Shown here piece after piece: positions 6,080 to 13,697 of a DNA stretch of 13,827 bases. The DNA comes from Clostridia bacterium (GTDB taxonomy: Bacteria > Bacillota_A > Clostridia > Oscillospirales > CAG-272): assembly GCA_017457545.1 (NCBI GenBank), contig JAFTHF010000164.1, positions 1 to 13,827 of the forward strand. The letters are read 5' to 3'. How positions within the stretch are numbered: position 1 is the stretch's first letter; every line of letters begins with the position of its first letter. The position numbers were made by a program, and so were the translations under genes. Below the pieces are notes generated by a model. That model saw nothing but the letters and a program-made list of their open reading frames with translations. It was not told the origin of the DNA and did not search any database.

Positions 6080-7771
6080 TTATTGATTTGACATATCGAA
6101 GGTGACGGTGATTTCTGTTTCGTTTTCTGGGAGGACGAATTCAACGCAGTAGGCGATATCATCGTATGTACCGTTTTCCTGCATGAGCTGATTTACAAAG
6201 GGGACCTCTATAATTCTTGGCTTAATGCCACAGGCAGAAACACGCACGTCATCAACTGTAACTGTGTCACCTGTGATTACAGGCTGAATGGTGGTTACAA
6301 AGCGCTCCACGATTTCTGTCTTCTCTGTTACCTCAAATTTATCCTTTAAGGTTATTACATCATCGGAAAATGTGAAGACACGTGTCGCTTTTTTAAGCTG
6401 AGGAACGTCTACCTCGTATACCTGAGCAAAGTCCATTGTAAGTGTTTCCGATTTTTCGTCATAAACAGTAAACACATCGTCACGCATATCGGTGCCGTCC
6501 TGTCCCTTACCATTAAAGTATGGAACGCTGTGAGAAAATGAGGACGGATTAAAATATTCGTATCTTCTGCTTCCGTGATATCCGGGAGTATTACATGGTC
6601 CTATATAACCCAAGTCGCAGAAAATCTCCTTATTATTTCTTGTAAGAATAAAGGACGCAACGTCATTGTGGTTATGGCTTTCACCGTTGTTGCCACACTT
6701 GGCAGCAAAGCCGTAATAGTCTGTTCTCTTTGTAAAGTAGCAAAGGGTTGGGTAAACCTTGTTTTCCAGCTTGTCGGTAACAAAGTCGGGATTATAATAT
6801 ACTACGCTGCGAAGAGAAAAGCAAAGGTGAACATACGCCATAATCGTGCCTCTGTCAGCAGGAAGCTTTTCTATATCGTCGGGATAGATAGTCTTAAGCA
6901 TATGAGGAAGACCTGTCCAGTAGCCCTCTTTAATATTACAGTCGCTGAACATAGCCATAACATTCTTCTGAAGAATCATCTTCTGAAGATACATGGAAAT
7001 CGCCTTTACAAGAGGACGCTTGAAATAGTCACATTCTCCGTTTGTAAACTCACGAAGAAGCATAGCATAAGCTGCAAAGAAGCCAAAGCCGAAGCCCCAG
7101 TATGCCGTACCCTCTACGCACATACCGTCCTCCTTATAGCTGGCAAGATAGCATTCCATTGCTGAATCAAAGCGATGCTTTTCCTGCATAAAGATTTCGG
7201 GTGCCTCATACATAAGCATACCACCGATAGCGCCTGCGCATACGGCTGTCCAGTTATTATTATGATGCTCCCAGAAAAATCTTCTCTCAAGGAATGGCTC
7301 AATTGCGTGACGGCGAATCTCCGCTGTCATTCTGTCAATAAGAAGCTTCGGAAATCTGTCAGCAAAAAGTGACTTGATTTCAGCCATAGAAAATGCAATA
7401 GATGCTGCAAAAATATCTATAAGACCGGGGTCATAATCTGCAGGGGTTCTGTCATAATACTCATTATAGTGTCCAAGGGGCGCCCAGGAATATTCATTGC
7501 AGTATGCCCAAACAGTATCAACAAGGCTATTATAATATTCCTCATTGTCAGGATAAATAAGTGCCATAAGGGCAGATGCCTGAAGCTGACCTATTGTACG
7601 GTAATATGTCTGATGATCTTTGTTTTCAATAATTTCCTGCGCACTTCTCGGTCTTGGTGCAACCTTGAATAGCGCATCATACTTTTCCTTGATTTCCTTT
7701 CTGTGTCTTGCGTATACATCTGATGTGCGTACACGCTCCCAGAGAGCTTTATCCTTGGATTCGCTAAACAT
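6080..7771 (-). CDS. Heparinase II/III-like polysaccharide lyase family protein
   Basis: This 563-aa protein has an AAGGTGG ribosome binding site (7785-7779) 7 bases before the ATG. The first 340 or so residues are helical, as in the (alpha/alpha) toroid of PL8/PL12/PL15/PL17/PL21-type lyases, with FFWEHHNNNW (165-174) and CVEGTAYWGFGFGFF (218-232), where Y224 fits the catalytic tyrosine position. The C-terminal part is beta-rich and opens with the family signature GNNGESHNHNDVASF (360-373; H366 and H368), followed by SFSHSVPYFNG (411-421). These enzymes cleave uronic-acid-containing polysaccharides or oligosaccharides by beta-elimination. There is no signal peptide, so a cytoplasmic oligosaccharide lyase is likely. 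Substrate cannot be read from the sequence. It is divergent from the GH95 gene. Confidence 0.85.
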   Translation of the reverse strand: MFSESKDKALWERVRTSDVYARHRKEIKEKYDALFKVAPRPRSAQEIIENKDHQTYYRTIGQLQASALMALIYPDNEEYYNSLVDTVWAYCNEYSWAPLGHYNEYYDRTPADYDPGLIDIFAASIAFSMAEIKSLFADRFPKLLIDRMTAEIRRHAIEPFLERRFFWEHHNNNWTAVCAGAIGGMLMYEAPEIFMQEKHRFDSAMECYLASYKEDGMCVEGTAYWGFGFGFFAAYAMLLREFTNGECDYFKRPLVKAISMYLQKMILQKNVMAMFSDCNIKEGYWTGLPHMLKTIYPDDIEKLPADRGTIMAYVHLCFSLRSVVYYNPDFVTDKLENKVYPTLCYFTKRTDYYGFAAKCGNNGESHNHNDVASFILTRNNKEIFCDLGYIGPCNTPGYHGSRRYEYFNPSSFSHSVPYFNGKGQDGTDMRDDVFTVYDEKSETLTMDFAQVYEVDVPQLKKATRVFTFSDDVITLKDKFEVTEKTEIVERFVTTIQPVITGDTVTVDDVRVSACGIKPRIIEVPFVNQLMQENGTYDDIAYCVEFVLPENETEITVTFDMSNQ

Positions 7772-7810
7772 AATACTACCACCTTGGTATTAAAAATAAA
7801 CTTTACCCCT

Positions 7811-7839
7811 ATGTTAGCACAATGTTTCAAATATTTCAA
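7811..7839 (-). promoter_or_regulatory. Promoter of lyase-like gene
   Basis: On the minus strand TTGAAA (7839-7834), 17 bases, TAACAT (7816-7811), preceded by TGC as an extended -10. Its -35 lies only 8 bp from the -35 of the divergent GH95 promoter. The short interval holds TCAAT and ATTGA halves (7836-7840 and 7847-7851), a possible shared binding site. Confidence 0.7.
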
Positions 7840-7847
7840 TGGATAAA

Positions 7848-7876
7848 TTGATTTTTCTTTCAAGATATGCTAAAAT
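7848..7876 (+). promoter_or_regulatory. Promoter of GH95 gene
   Basis: TTGATT (7848-7853), 17 bases, TAAAAT (7871-7876), preceded by TGC as an extended -10. The layout and the TGCTAAAAT box match the promoter of the GH106-like gene at 1966-1994. Confidence 0.7.
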
Positions 7877-7897
7877 ATTTTTAAGTATAAAAATATT
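7874..7897 (+). promoter_or_regulatory. Inverted repeat over the GH95 transcription start, possible operator
   Basis: A perfect 10-bp inverted repeat, AATATTTTTA / TAAAAATATT with AGTA between, overlaps the end of the -10 and the expected start of transcription. That is a typical repressor position. All bases of the arms are A or T, so chance is a real alternative. Confidence 0.4.
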
Positions 7898-7917
7898 CTG
7901 TCGAGGAGCTGATTTTT

Positions 7918-10296
7918 ATGGAGAAAAAGCTGATTAATACATATCCCGCATCCAACTGGAACGATACTACTCCCATAGGCAACGGACGAATCGGCGCATC
8001 CGTTTACGGCTGCGTTTACGATGAGAGAGTTCTTATAAATCACGAATCTCTTTTTAACTACGCAAGAACAACGGAGATTCCCGATGTGTCTGACAGTCTT
8101 AAGGAGGTACGCCGTCTTATGGACGAAAAAAGGTACCTTGAGGCTGAAAATTATTACACAAAGGCTTTAAAGGAAAAGGGCTACAGCGGTGCCAAGGGCA
8201 AATTCTATCCTGCCTTTGATATCCGTATGATATTCGGCACTCTCGGCGCCCCCACAGAATACAGACGTGAGCTTGACCTTGTAAACGGAGTTTGCACGGT
8301 TTCCTATAAGGATAACGGCTCAAAATGGGTGCGAACCGCCTTTGTATCCAAAGCAGATAATCTTCTTTTAATTAATATAAAGAAGGATTCCCCCTTTAAT
8401 ATGATATTCGCCCTTGAGCGCCACGACCTTGCTGACTGGGTTGATTATCGCAATTGCGATGAGTTTTACAGCGTTTCCCAGGGTGACTACATTTACTCTC
8501 GCTGTAAGACAGAGGGTAAGCTTGACTACTCGGGAATTATAAAGCTTGTTTATACCGACGGTCAGACTGAAAATATTTATAAGGTTAAGAGACGTAAAAT
8601 AGATATGGAGGGCGCACTTGCCCTTGATAACAGCATTAAGGTTACAGGCGCTACCGAAATCACTATTGCCCTTAACATAGAAGATAAGGCACAGGACATT
8701 GAAGAAATGAAAAAGAATGTGGATAAATTCACTTTTTCATTTGATGAAGCCCTTCTTCGCCATTCAAGGGAATTTTCAAAGCTTTTCCTTGGTACAACTA
8801 TTGAGCTTTGCGCCGATAAGGACAATGCTACAAATGAGGAGCTTCTTTTAAAGAGCTATCAAGGCGAGGTTGATATCCGTGTGGCTGAAAAAATGGCTGA
8901 CTTTGGCAGATATCTTCTTATCTCCTCCTCCCACGGCTGCGACTGCCCAGCAAATCTTCAGGGCTTATGGAACGGAGCCTACTCTCCTGCCTGGGCATGT
9001 ACCTATTTTAACAATGAAAATATCCAGATGGCATATTGGCAGGCGTACACAGGCGGTCTTGCCGATGCGGTTATGCCTCTTTTCAACCTTTACGATAAGT
9101 TCAAGGACCATTACAGAGAAAACGCAATGCGACTTTTCGGCTGCCGTGGTATTCTTCTTCCCTTGTTTATGGACAATTCCAACGGAAGAAAGGATAATTT
9201 ACAGCCCCACGTTCTTTACTGGACAGGTAGCTCTGCTTGGATAAGCGCAATTTATTTCGACTATTACAGATACACTCTCGATAAGGATTTCTTAATGGAA
9301 AGGGCTTACCCCTTTATGAAGGAGGCAGCCCAGTTCTATGAGGACTTCCTTGTTTACGATGAAAACGGTAAGCTTAAGTCCTATCCCTCCGATTCCCCCG
9401 ACAACCGACCTCTCGGTGATGAGGTGTGCTCGGGTGAGGTAAGCTGCAGTATTAATGCAACTATGGACTTTGCCCTTGTAAAGGAGCTTCTTACAAATCT
9501 TATTTCCGTGTGCGATGAGTTCGGAATTGATGCAGAAAAAGCGACCACGTGGCGCAAAATGATAGCTGACATTCCCGAATACGAAATAAATGAGGATGGA
9601 GCTATCAAGGAGTGGATGCATCCCGACTTTAAGGATAACTATCAGCACAGACACGAGTCCCACATCTATGCTCTTTTCCCCGGATTTGAAATTAATGAGC
9701 AGGATAACAAGAAAATTTACGATGCCATGAAGGTGGCAGTTGAAAAGCGACTTTGTATCGGCCTTAAGGATCAAAGTGGCTGGAGCCTTGCCCATATGGC
9801 TAACATTTATGCACGATTAAGCGATGGCGCACGTGCAAAGGAATGTCTTGACCTGCTTACTCGCTTCTGTACAGGTGACAACTTCTACACATACCATAAC
9901 GACTGGCGCAATATGGGTGTTACGCTTAAGTATATACACGGTGGACATGCGCCCTTCCAGATTGATGCAAATATGGGGTATACTGCTGCAGTTTATGAAA
10001 TGCTTATGTACTCCGACCTTGATAAAATTAAGCTTCTTCCCGCCTTGCCAAAGGAATGGAAATGCGGTAAGGCTACTAATTTACAGGTTCGCGGTGGACT
10101 TTCTGTAAGCATTGAGTGGAACGAAAGCGAGGTAGTTGCCACTATCAGCGCAGATTACGACAAAAATGTGGATATTGGCGCACCCCGTGGCTATAATTTG
10201 ACTTCCTCTTGCGGAAAAGCAAGTAAGCACGGAGATAAGTTTGTTTGTCTTGAATTAAAGGCAGGAGAAAGCGTAAACCTCACATACGTACGTTAG
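7918..10296 (+). CDS. GH95-family glycoside hydrolase (alpha-L-fucosidase or alpha-L-galactosidase type)
   Basis: This 792-aa protein has a GAGGAG ribosome binding site (7903-7908) 9 bases before the ATG. The length and domain order fit GH95: an N-terminal beta domain opening with PASNWNDTTPIGNGRIGA (10-27), a linker, an (alpha/alpha)6 barrel and a C-terminal beta domain. Barrel signatures are CPANLQGLWN (343-352), NNENIQMAYW (365-374; N366 and N368 correspond to the paired asparagines of the family), HRHESHIYALFPG (577-589), GWSLAHMANIYARL (621-634) and FQIDANMG (680-687; D683). GH95 enzymes invert and release L-fucose or L-galactose from glycan ends. The SPDN motif (493-496) carries Asp where many family members have Glu. 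No signal peptide is present, so it acts in the cytoplasm on imported glycans. Confidence 0.9.
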   Translation: MEKKLINTYPASNWNDTTPIGNGRIGASVYGCVYDERVLINHESLFNYARTTEIPDVSDSLKEVRRLMDEKRYLEAENYYTKALKEKGYSGAKGKFYPAFDIRMIFGTLGAPTEYRRELDLVNGVCTVSYKDNGSKWVRTAFVSKADNLLLINIKKDSPFNMIFALERHDLADWVDYRNCDEFYSVSQGDYIYSRCKTEGKLDYSGIIKLVYTDGQTENIYKVKRRKIDMEGALALDNSIKVTGATEITIALNIEDKAQDIEEMKKNVDKFTFSFDEALLRHSREFSKLFLGTTIELCADKDNATNEELLLKSYQGEVDIRVAEKMADFGRYLLISSSHGCDCPANLQGLWNGAYSPAWACTYFNNENIQMAYWQAYTGGLADAVMPLFNLYDKFKDHYRENAMRLFGCRGILLPLFMDNSNGRKDNLQPHVLYWTGSSAWISAIYFDYYRYTLDKDFLMERAYPFMKEAAQFYEDFLVYDENGKLKSYPSDSPDNRPLGDEVCSGEVSCSINATMDFALVKELLTNLISVCDEFGIDAEKATTWRKMIADIPEYEINEDGAIKEWMHPDFKDNYQHRHESHIYALFPGFEINEQDNKKIYDAMKVAVEKRLCIGLKDQSGWSLAHMANIYARLSDGARAKECLDLLTRFCTGDNFYTYHNDWRNMGVTLKYIHGGHAPFQIDANMGYTAAVYEMLMYSDLDKIKLLPALPKEWKCGKATNLQVRGGLSVSIEWNESEVVATISADYDKNVDIGAPRGYNLTSSCGKASKHGDKFVCLELKAGESVNLTYVR

Positions 10297-10314
10297 TTTT
10301 AGCAATAAAGCAAC

Positions 10315-10349
10315 AAAAAACGGCAATCGCACACTGCGATTGCCGTTTT
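10315..10349. terminator. Bidirectional terminator between GH95 and GDPD-like genes
   Basis: CGGCAATCGCA (10321-10331) pairs perfectly with TGCGATTGCCG (10335-10345) around a CAC loop, extended by A4/T4 flanks. It serves both convergent genes. Confidence 0.92.
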
Positions 10350-10352
10350 ATA

Positions 10353-11186
10353 TTATTTTCTGTTGTTGATATAATCTCTTAGCATCAAAAGCCAGTCGGT
10401 CTGGATAAAATCAGCACCCTTATCAATAATCCAGCCCCAGCCCTCATCGGGGTTACCTGTAAGTGAGCCATCGTCGGTACGGTGAGCAGAGATAACTGCA
10501 TTTTCATCATAGATAATGGAGTTTACCCATATCATAAGTCCCTTATCGTGCATAGACTTGATATATTCATCGCTTACACACTCGCAGCTTTCCTTATCAA
10601 AAAGTACCTCAGCGCCGATTACGTTAACTCCCTCTGCAAGAAGCTTATCTGTTACGGTATCCTTACCCCATACAAGAGGCATAAACATAAAGTCGGGGGC
10701 ATATTTAGTTACTGCCGCAAGGCTCTTTTCATCTACGTAGGTTTTTACAATAACCTGCTTCTCTACTCCTGCCTTACGGATTTCGTTTGTAATACCCTCA
10801 ACATCAGTCCAGTATTTATCTACATTTATATATACCTTATCCTTTAAAAGCGCAAGAACCTCTGAAAGAGTTGGCACCTTGTAGCTGGTCTTAACGCTGT
10901 CCTGATTTACAAGGAAAAGTGCATCGACCTCAGAGGAATCCATCTCCGAAATTCTTCTGTCGCTTCTTAAGAAAACATGCTCCATACCCGGATGGAAAAC
11001 ATAGAACTTTCCGTCCTTTGACTTGGAAACGTCGATTTCCACCACATCAGCACCCTGTAAAAGAGCTATTTTATATGCAGCAATAGAGTTGCAGGGCACG
11101 TTAGCGCCACATACACCACGGTGAGCAACAAGCAAGGGTGAGCCCTTTGCCTTTCTGTTTTCGTATATACTTACATTAAAATCCAT
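10353..11186 (-). CDS. Glycerophosphodiester phosphodiesterase (GDPD) family protein
   Basis: This 277-aa protein covers the whole GDPD TIM barrel. A GAGGTGG ribosome binding site (11196-11190) sits 3 bases before the ATG. Family motifs are LLVAHRG (18-24, H22), VVEIDVSKSKDGKFYVFHPG (48-67; E50, D52, H65), INVDKYW (120-126), WVNS (220-223) and the closing GADFIQTDW (257-265). GDPD enzymes hydrolyse glycerophosphodiesters to glycerol-3-phosphate and an alcohol using a metal. One departure is clear: the usual PEN(T/S) after HRG, whose Glu helps bind metal, reads PCNS (31-34). HP replaces the usual HD at the second histidine. It may therefore act on a different phosphodiester or be less active. 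There is no signal peptide. It is transcribed alone from a promoter facing away from the MATE operon. Confidence 0.87.
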   Translation of the reverse strand: MDFNVSIYENRKAKGSPLLVAHRGVCGANVPCNSIAAYKIALLQGADVVEIDVSKSKDGKFYVFHPGMEHVFLRSDRRISEMDSSEVDALFLVNQDSVKTSYKVPTLSEVLALLKDKVYINVDKYWTDVEGITNEIRKAGVEKQVIVKTYVDEKSLAAVTKYAPDFMFMPLVWGKDTVTDKLLAEGVNVIGAEVLFDKESCECVSDEYIKSMHDKGLMIWVNSIIYDENAVISAHRTDDGSLTGNPDEGWGWIIDKGADFIQTDWLLMLRDYINNRK

Positions 11187-11217
11187 ATTCCACCTCGTAA
11201 AAGCTTTTTATATTTTA

Positions 11218-11246
11218 AGTATACCATATTATTACGTAAATGGCAA
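11218..11246 (-). promoter_or_regulatory. Promoter of GDPD-like gene
   Basis: On the minus strand TTGCCA (11246-11241), 17 bases, TATACT (11223-11218), with TGG as an extended -10. It lies 32 bases upstream of the ATG. Confidence 0.75.
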
Positions 11247-11275
11247 GATTTTTATAAGTTAATAGGTCATCAATG

Positions 11276-11304
11276 TTGACATTTTGAGGGCTAAATAGTA
11301 TAAT
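11276..11304 (+). promoter_or_regulatory. Consensus promoter of MATE-esterase operon
   Basis: TTGACA (11276-11281), 17 bases, TATAAT (11299-11304). Both hexamers are perfect, so the operon is probably expressed constitutively. AGGAGG (11318-11323) follows, 5 bases before the ATG at 11329. Confidence 0.88.
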
Positions 11305-11328
11305 TTAAGGGAAGAACAGGAGGTACTT

Positions 11329-12714
11329 ATGAATAAAAATAAGGATTTTCTCGGCAGTGCGCCCCTTGGAAGATTGCTTTTTAAATTAGCAATTCCAACC
11401 GTTGTCGCCCAGCTTGTAAATATGCTTTACAATATAGTTGACAGGATTTTTATAGGTCATATGCCCGAGGTTGGCGACCTTGCCTTGACAGGTGTTGGCG
11501 TATGTATGCCTCTTATTATGATTGTTTCTGCCTTTGCTGCCCTTGTTGGCTCAGGCGGTGCGCCCAGAGCTTCTATTTTTATGGGTAAGGGAGATAGGGA
11601 TACGGCAGAAAAAACACTTGGTGGCTGCTTTACCCTCCAAATTATTGTTTCGGTTATTTTAACATTAGTGCTGCTTATCTGGAATAAGGATTTGCTTCTT
11701 GCCTTTGGCGCAAGTGACAACACTATTGAATACGCATCAAGCTATATGAGTATTTACGCCTTGGGTACCCTTTTCGTTCAGCTTACCCTAGGTATGAATG
11801 CCTTTATTTCTGCACAGGGCTTCACAAGAATATCAATGCTTTCCGTAATAATCGGTGCTGTATCAAATATTATACTTGACCCTGTGTTTATTTACGCCTT
11901 TGATATGGGAGTTCAGGGTGCTGCCCTTGCTACTATTATTTCTCAGCTGTTTGCCTGCATCTTTGTTCTCTCCTTCCTTTTCGGTAAGAAAACACTGCTT
12001 AAGCTAAAAAAGGAAAATCTTTTTGTATCATATAAGCTTATTTTACCCTGTATTGCCCTTGGCACCGCCACATTTATTATGCAAGCAAGCGAAAGCGTGA
12101 TTTCAATCTGCTTTAACTCCTCGCTTCTCCGTTACGGTGGAGATATTGCCGTTGGCGCTATGACAATTCTTGTAAGCGTAATGCAGTTTGCTATGCTTCC
12201 CTTACAGGGCATTGCTCAGGGCGCACAGCCTATTCTCAGCTACAATTATGGCGCAAAAAATTCGGTACGTGTTAAAAAAACCTTTAAATTGTTGCTCTGC
12301 TCTTGCCTTATCTATTCAGTTACGCTGTGGAGCGCGGTAATGCTTTTCCCAAGAGCATTTGCAGCTATGTTTACACCAAGCATACAGCTGGTTGAATACG
12401 CAGCGAAAGCATTAAGAATTTACTTTGCCGGTATGTTAATCTTCGGAATACAGGTGGCATGTCAGATGACCTTTGTATCCTTAGGAGAGGCTGCCTCATC
12501 CGTCACTGTGGCTGTGGTACGTAAATTTATATTGCTGCTGCCCCTTATTTACATTGTTCCAGCTCTTACAGAAAACAAGGTAACAGGAGTTTTCCTTGCA
12601 GAGCCTATTGCAGATATAATTGCGGTTACCTTTACCGCAATACTCTTTACATTTAAATTTAAAAAAGCGCTTAGTAAAATAGAAGCGCCAAAGAATATAG
12701 GAGATACTTTATGA
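11329..12714 (+). CDS. MATE family efflux transporter
   Basis: This 461-aa protein has the length and pattern of about 12 transmembrane helices typical of multidrug and toxin extrusion (MATE) proteins. The N-terminal signature is clear: APLGRLLFKLAIPTVVAQLVNMLYNIVDRIFIGH (residues 11-44), with LALTGVGVCMPL and GSGGAPRASIFMGKGD soon after. The second half repeats it (FIMQASESVISICFNSSLL, then LPLQGIAQGAQPILSYNYGAKN). MATE proteins export cationic drugs, metabolites or lipid-linked compounds by Na+ or H+ antiport; the substrate here is unknown. The stop overlaps the start of the SGNH esterase gene (ATGA), so the two are translationally coupled. Confidence 0.93.
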   Translation: MNKNKDFLGSAPLGRLLFKLAIPTVVAQLVNMLYNIVDRIFIGHMPEVGDLALTGVGVCMPLIMIVSAFAALVGSGGAPRASIFMGKGDRDTAEKTLGGCFTLQIIVSVILTLVLLIWNKDLLLAFGASDNTIEYASSYMSIYALGTLFVQLTLGMNAFISAQGFTRISMLSVIIGAVSNIILDPVFIYAFDMGVQGAALATIISQLFACIFVLSFLFGKKTLLKLKKENLFVSYKLILPCIALGTATFIMQASESVISICFNSSLLRYGGDIAVGAMTILVSVMQFAMLPLQGIAQGAQPILSYNYGAKNSVRVKKTFKLLLCSCLIYSVTLWSAVMLFPRAFAAMFTPSIQLVEYAAKALRIYFAGMLIFGIQVACQMTFVSLGEAASSVTVAVVRKFILLLPLIYIVPALTENKVTGVFLAEPIADIIAVTFTAILFTFKFKKALSKIEAPKNIGDTL

Positions 12715-13667
12715 AGCTTACAGCAAAAACCCTTAATAAATTTGCAAAGAATACTCTTTACTACAAGGAAGAAAGAGGATATGTAACCTTTTACCGTTAC
12801 AGTAAGTCTCAGCTTGATTTTATGGCAGAGGAAAGCTACGATTGGGGCTGGAGAATGAGAGCAAAGTTTACAGGCTGTATCCGTCTTGAGCTTATTACAG
12901 ATGCCACAGAAATTTCCTTCGAATATAAGACCTCCCATTCTCACGAAAGAGCCAACACAGTTGACCTTTATATTGACGGCGTTTTAACCTCAGTATATAA
13001 AATAAACGACACGTTGAAGGGTAAAATCCAGTATTCTCTCCCGGAGGGTGAAAAAAAGGTGGCTATTTATTTGCCTAACGAAAGTGAGCTTGCCATTAAA
13101 AATTTCACCTTAAACGGCAGCTACAAATCCGTAAAGGATAAGGGGGAGAAGATTTACATTCTAGGTGACTCTATTACCCAAGGAGCAGGCCCTGATATTA
13201 CCTCTGCAGCATACCTTAATATTCTTACAAGAGAAACAGGCTATAACCTTTTGGGCCAAGGCATCGGAGGCTATCGCTATGAGCCCCGTGACCTTACAAG
13301 GCTTGAGGGCTTTGACCCTGACAGAATTGTAATCTTCCTTGGTACAAACTATTATGATACACCCATTGAGCTTTATGATTACAAGGGCGCAGTTGAGGAG
13401 TTTTATAAAAGACTTACAGAGCTTTATCCCAACACTCCCGTACTTTCCGTTACACCTCTCTGGCGCAATAACAATGTGGACTGGCCTCGCTTTATGTGGT
13501 GCATCAACACAATTAAGGACGCTTGTGCCAAGTATCCGAATGTAAGAGTTGTAGACGGATTTACCCTTGTGCCTAATGTTGATGAATGCTTCAGCGACGG
13601 AGTTCACCCTAACGCATACGGCTCTATGCTTCTTGCAAATAATATTAAGAAAATTCTTAAAAAATAA
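12711..13667 (+). CDS. Two-domain SGNH/GDSL hydrolase, probable carbohydrate esterase
   Basis: This 318-aa protein overlaps the MATE stop by 4 bases and has AGGAG (12699-12703) 7 bases before the ATG. Residues 1-145 form a beta-sandwich (EISFEYKTSHSH, TVDLYIDGVL, KVAIYLPNESELAIKNFTL) like the N-terminal domain of CE2-type or GxDLY-containing SGNH enzymes. The catalytic domain carries block I GDSITQG (152-158, S154), GQGIGGYRYEP with the block II glycine, GTNYY as block III (the usual Asn of GxND is present), and block V DGVHPN with D296 and H299. Such enzymes remove acetyl or acyl groups, often from sugars. No signal peptide is visible, so it should be cytoplasmic. The pairing with an exporter is unusual for a glycan deacetylase; an acylated small molecule is another possible substrate. 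Confidence 0.88.
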   Translation: MKLTAKTLNKFAKNTLYYKEERGYVTFYRYSKSQLDFMAEESYDWGWRMRAKFTGCIRLELITDATEISFEYKTSHSHERANTVDLYIDGVLTSVYKINDTLKGKIQYSLPEGEKKVAIYLPNESELAIKNFTLNGSYKSVKDKGEKIYILGDSITQGAGPDITSAAYLNILTRETGYNLLGQGIGGYRYEPRDLTRLEGFDPDRIVIFLGTNYYDTPIELYDYKGAVEEFYKRLTELYPNTPVLSVTPLWRNNNVDWPRFMWCINTIKDACAKYPNVRVVDGFTLVPNVDECFSDGVHPNAYGSMLLANNIKKILKK

Positions 13668-13696
13668 GAAAATCGGACACCATGTGTCCGATTTTC
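13668..13696. terminator. Bidirectional terminator after SGNH esterase
   Basis: GAAAATCGGACAC (13668-13680) pairs perfectly with GTGTCCGATTTTC (13684-13696) around a CAT loop, followed by TTTATTTTT. It also ends the convergent minus-strand gene whose stop is at 13698. The GGACAC/GTGTCC core recurs from the terminators at 4833 and 5455. Confidence 0.9.
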
Positions 13697-13697
13697 T

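Noticed and set aside
5776..6162. 128-aa open frame on the minus strand across the tRNA-Arg region
   Set aside because: Its C-terminal part (GIRTLDLPVRSRALYPLS) is the antisense translation of the tRNA-Arg gene, a familiar false protein. The rest crosses terminators and the start of the lyase-like gene's 3' end.
6575..7165. 196-aa plus-strand open frame opposite the lyase-like gene
   Set aside because: It is fully antisense to a gene with strong family motifs and has no promoter or ribosome binding site.
9292..9795. 167-aa minus-strand open frame inside the GH95 gene
   Set aside because: It is antisense to conserved GH95 barrel motifs; a by-product of codon bias.
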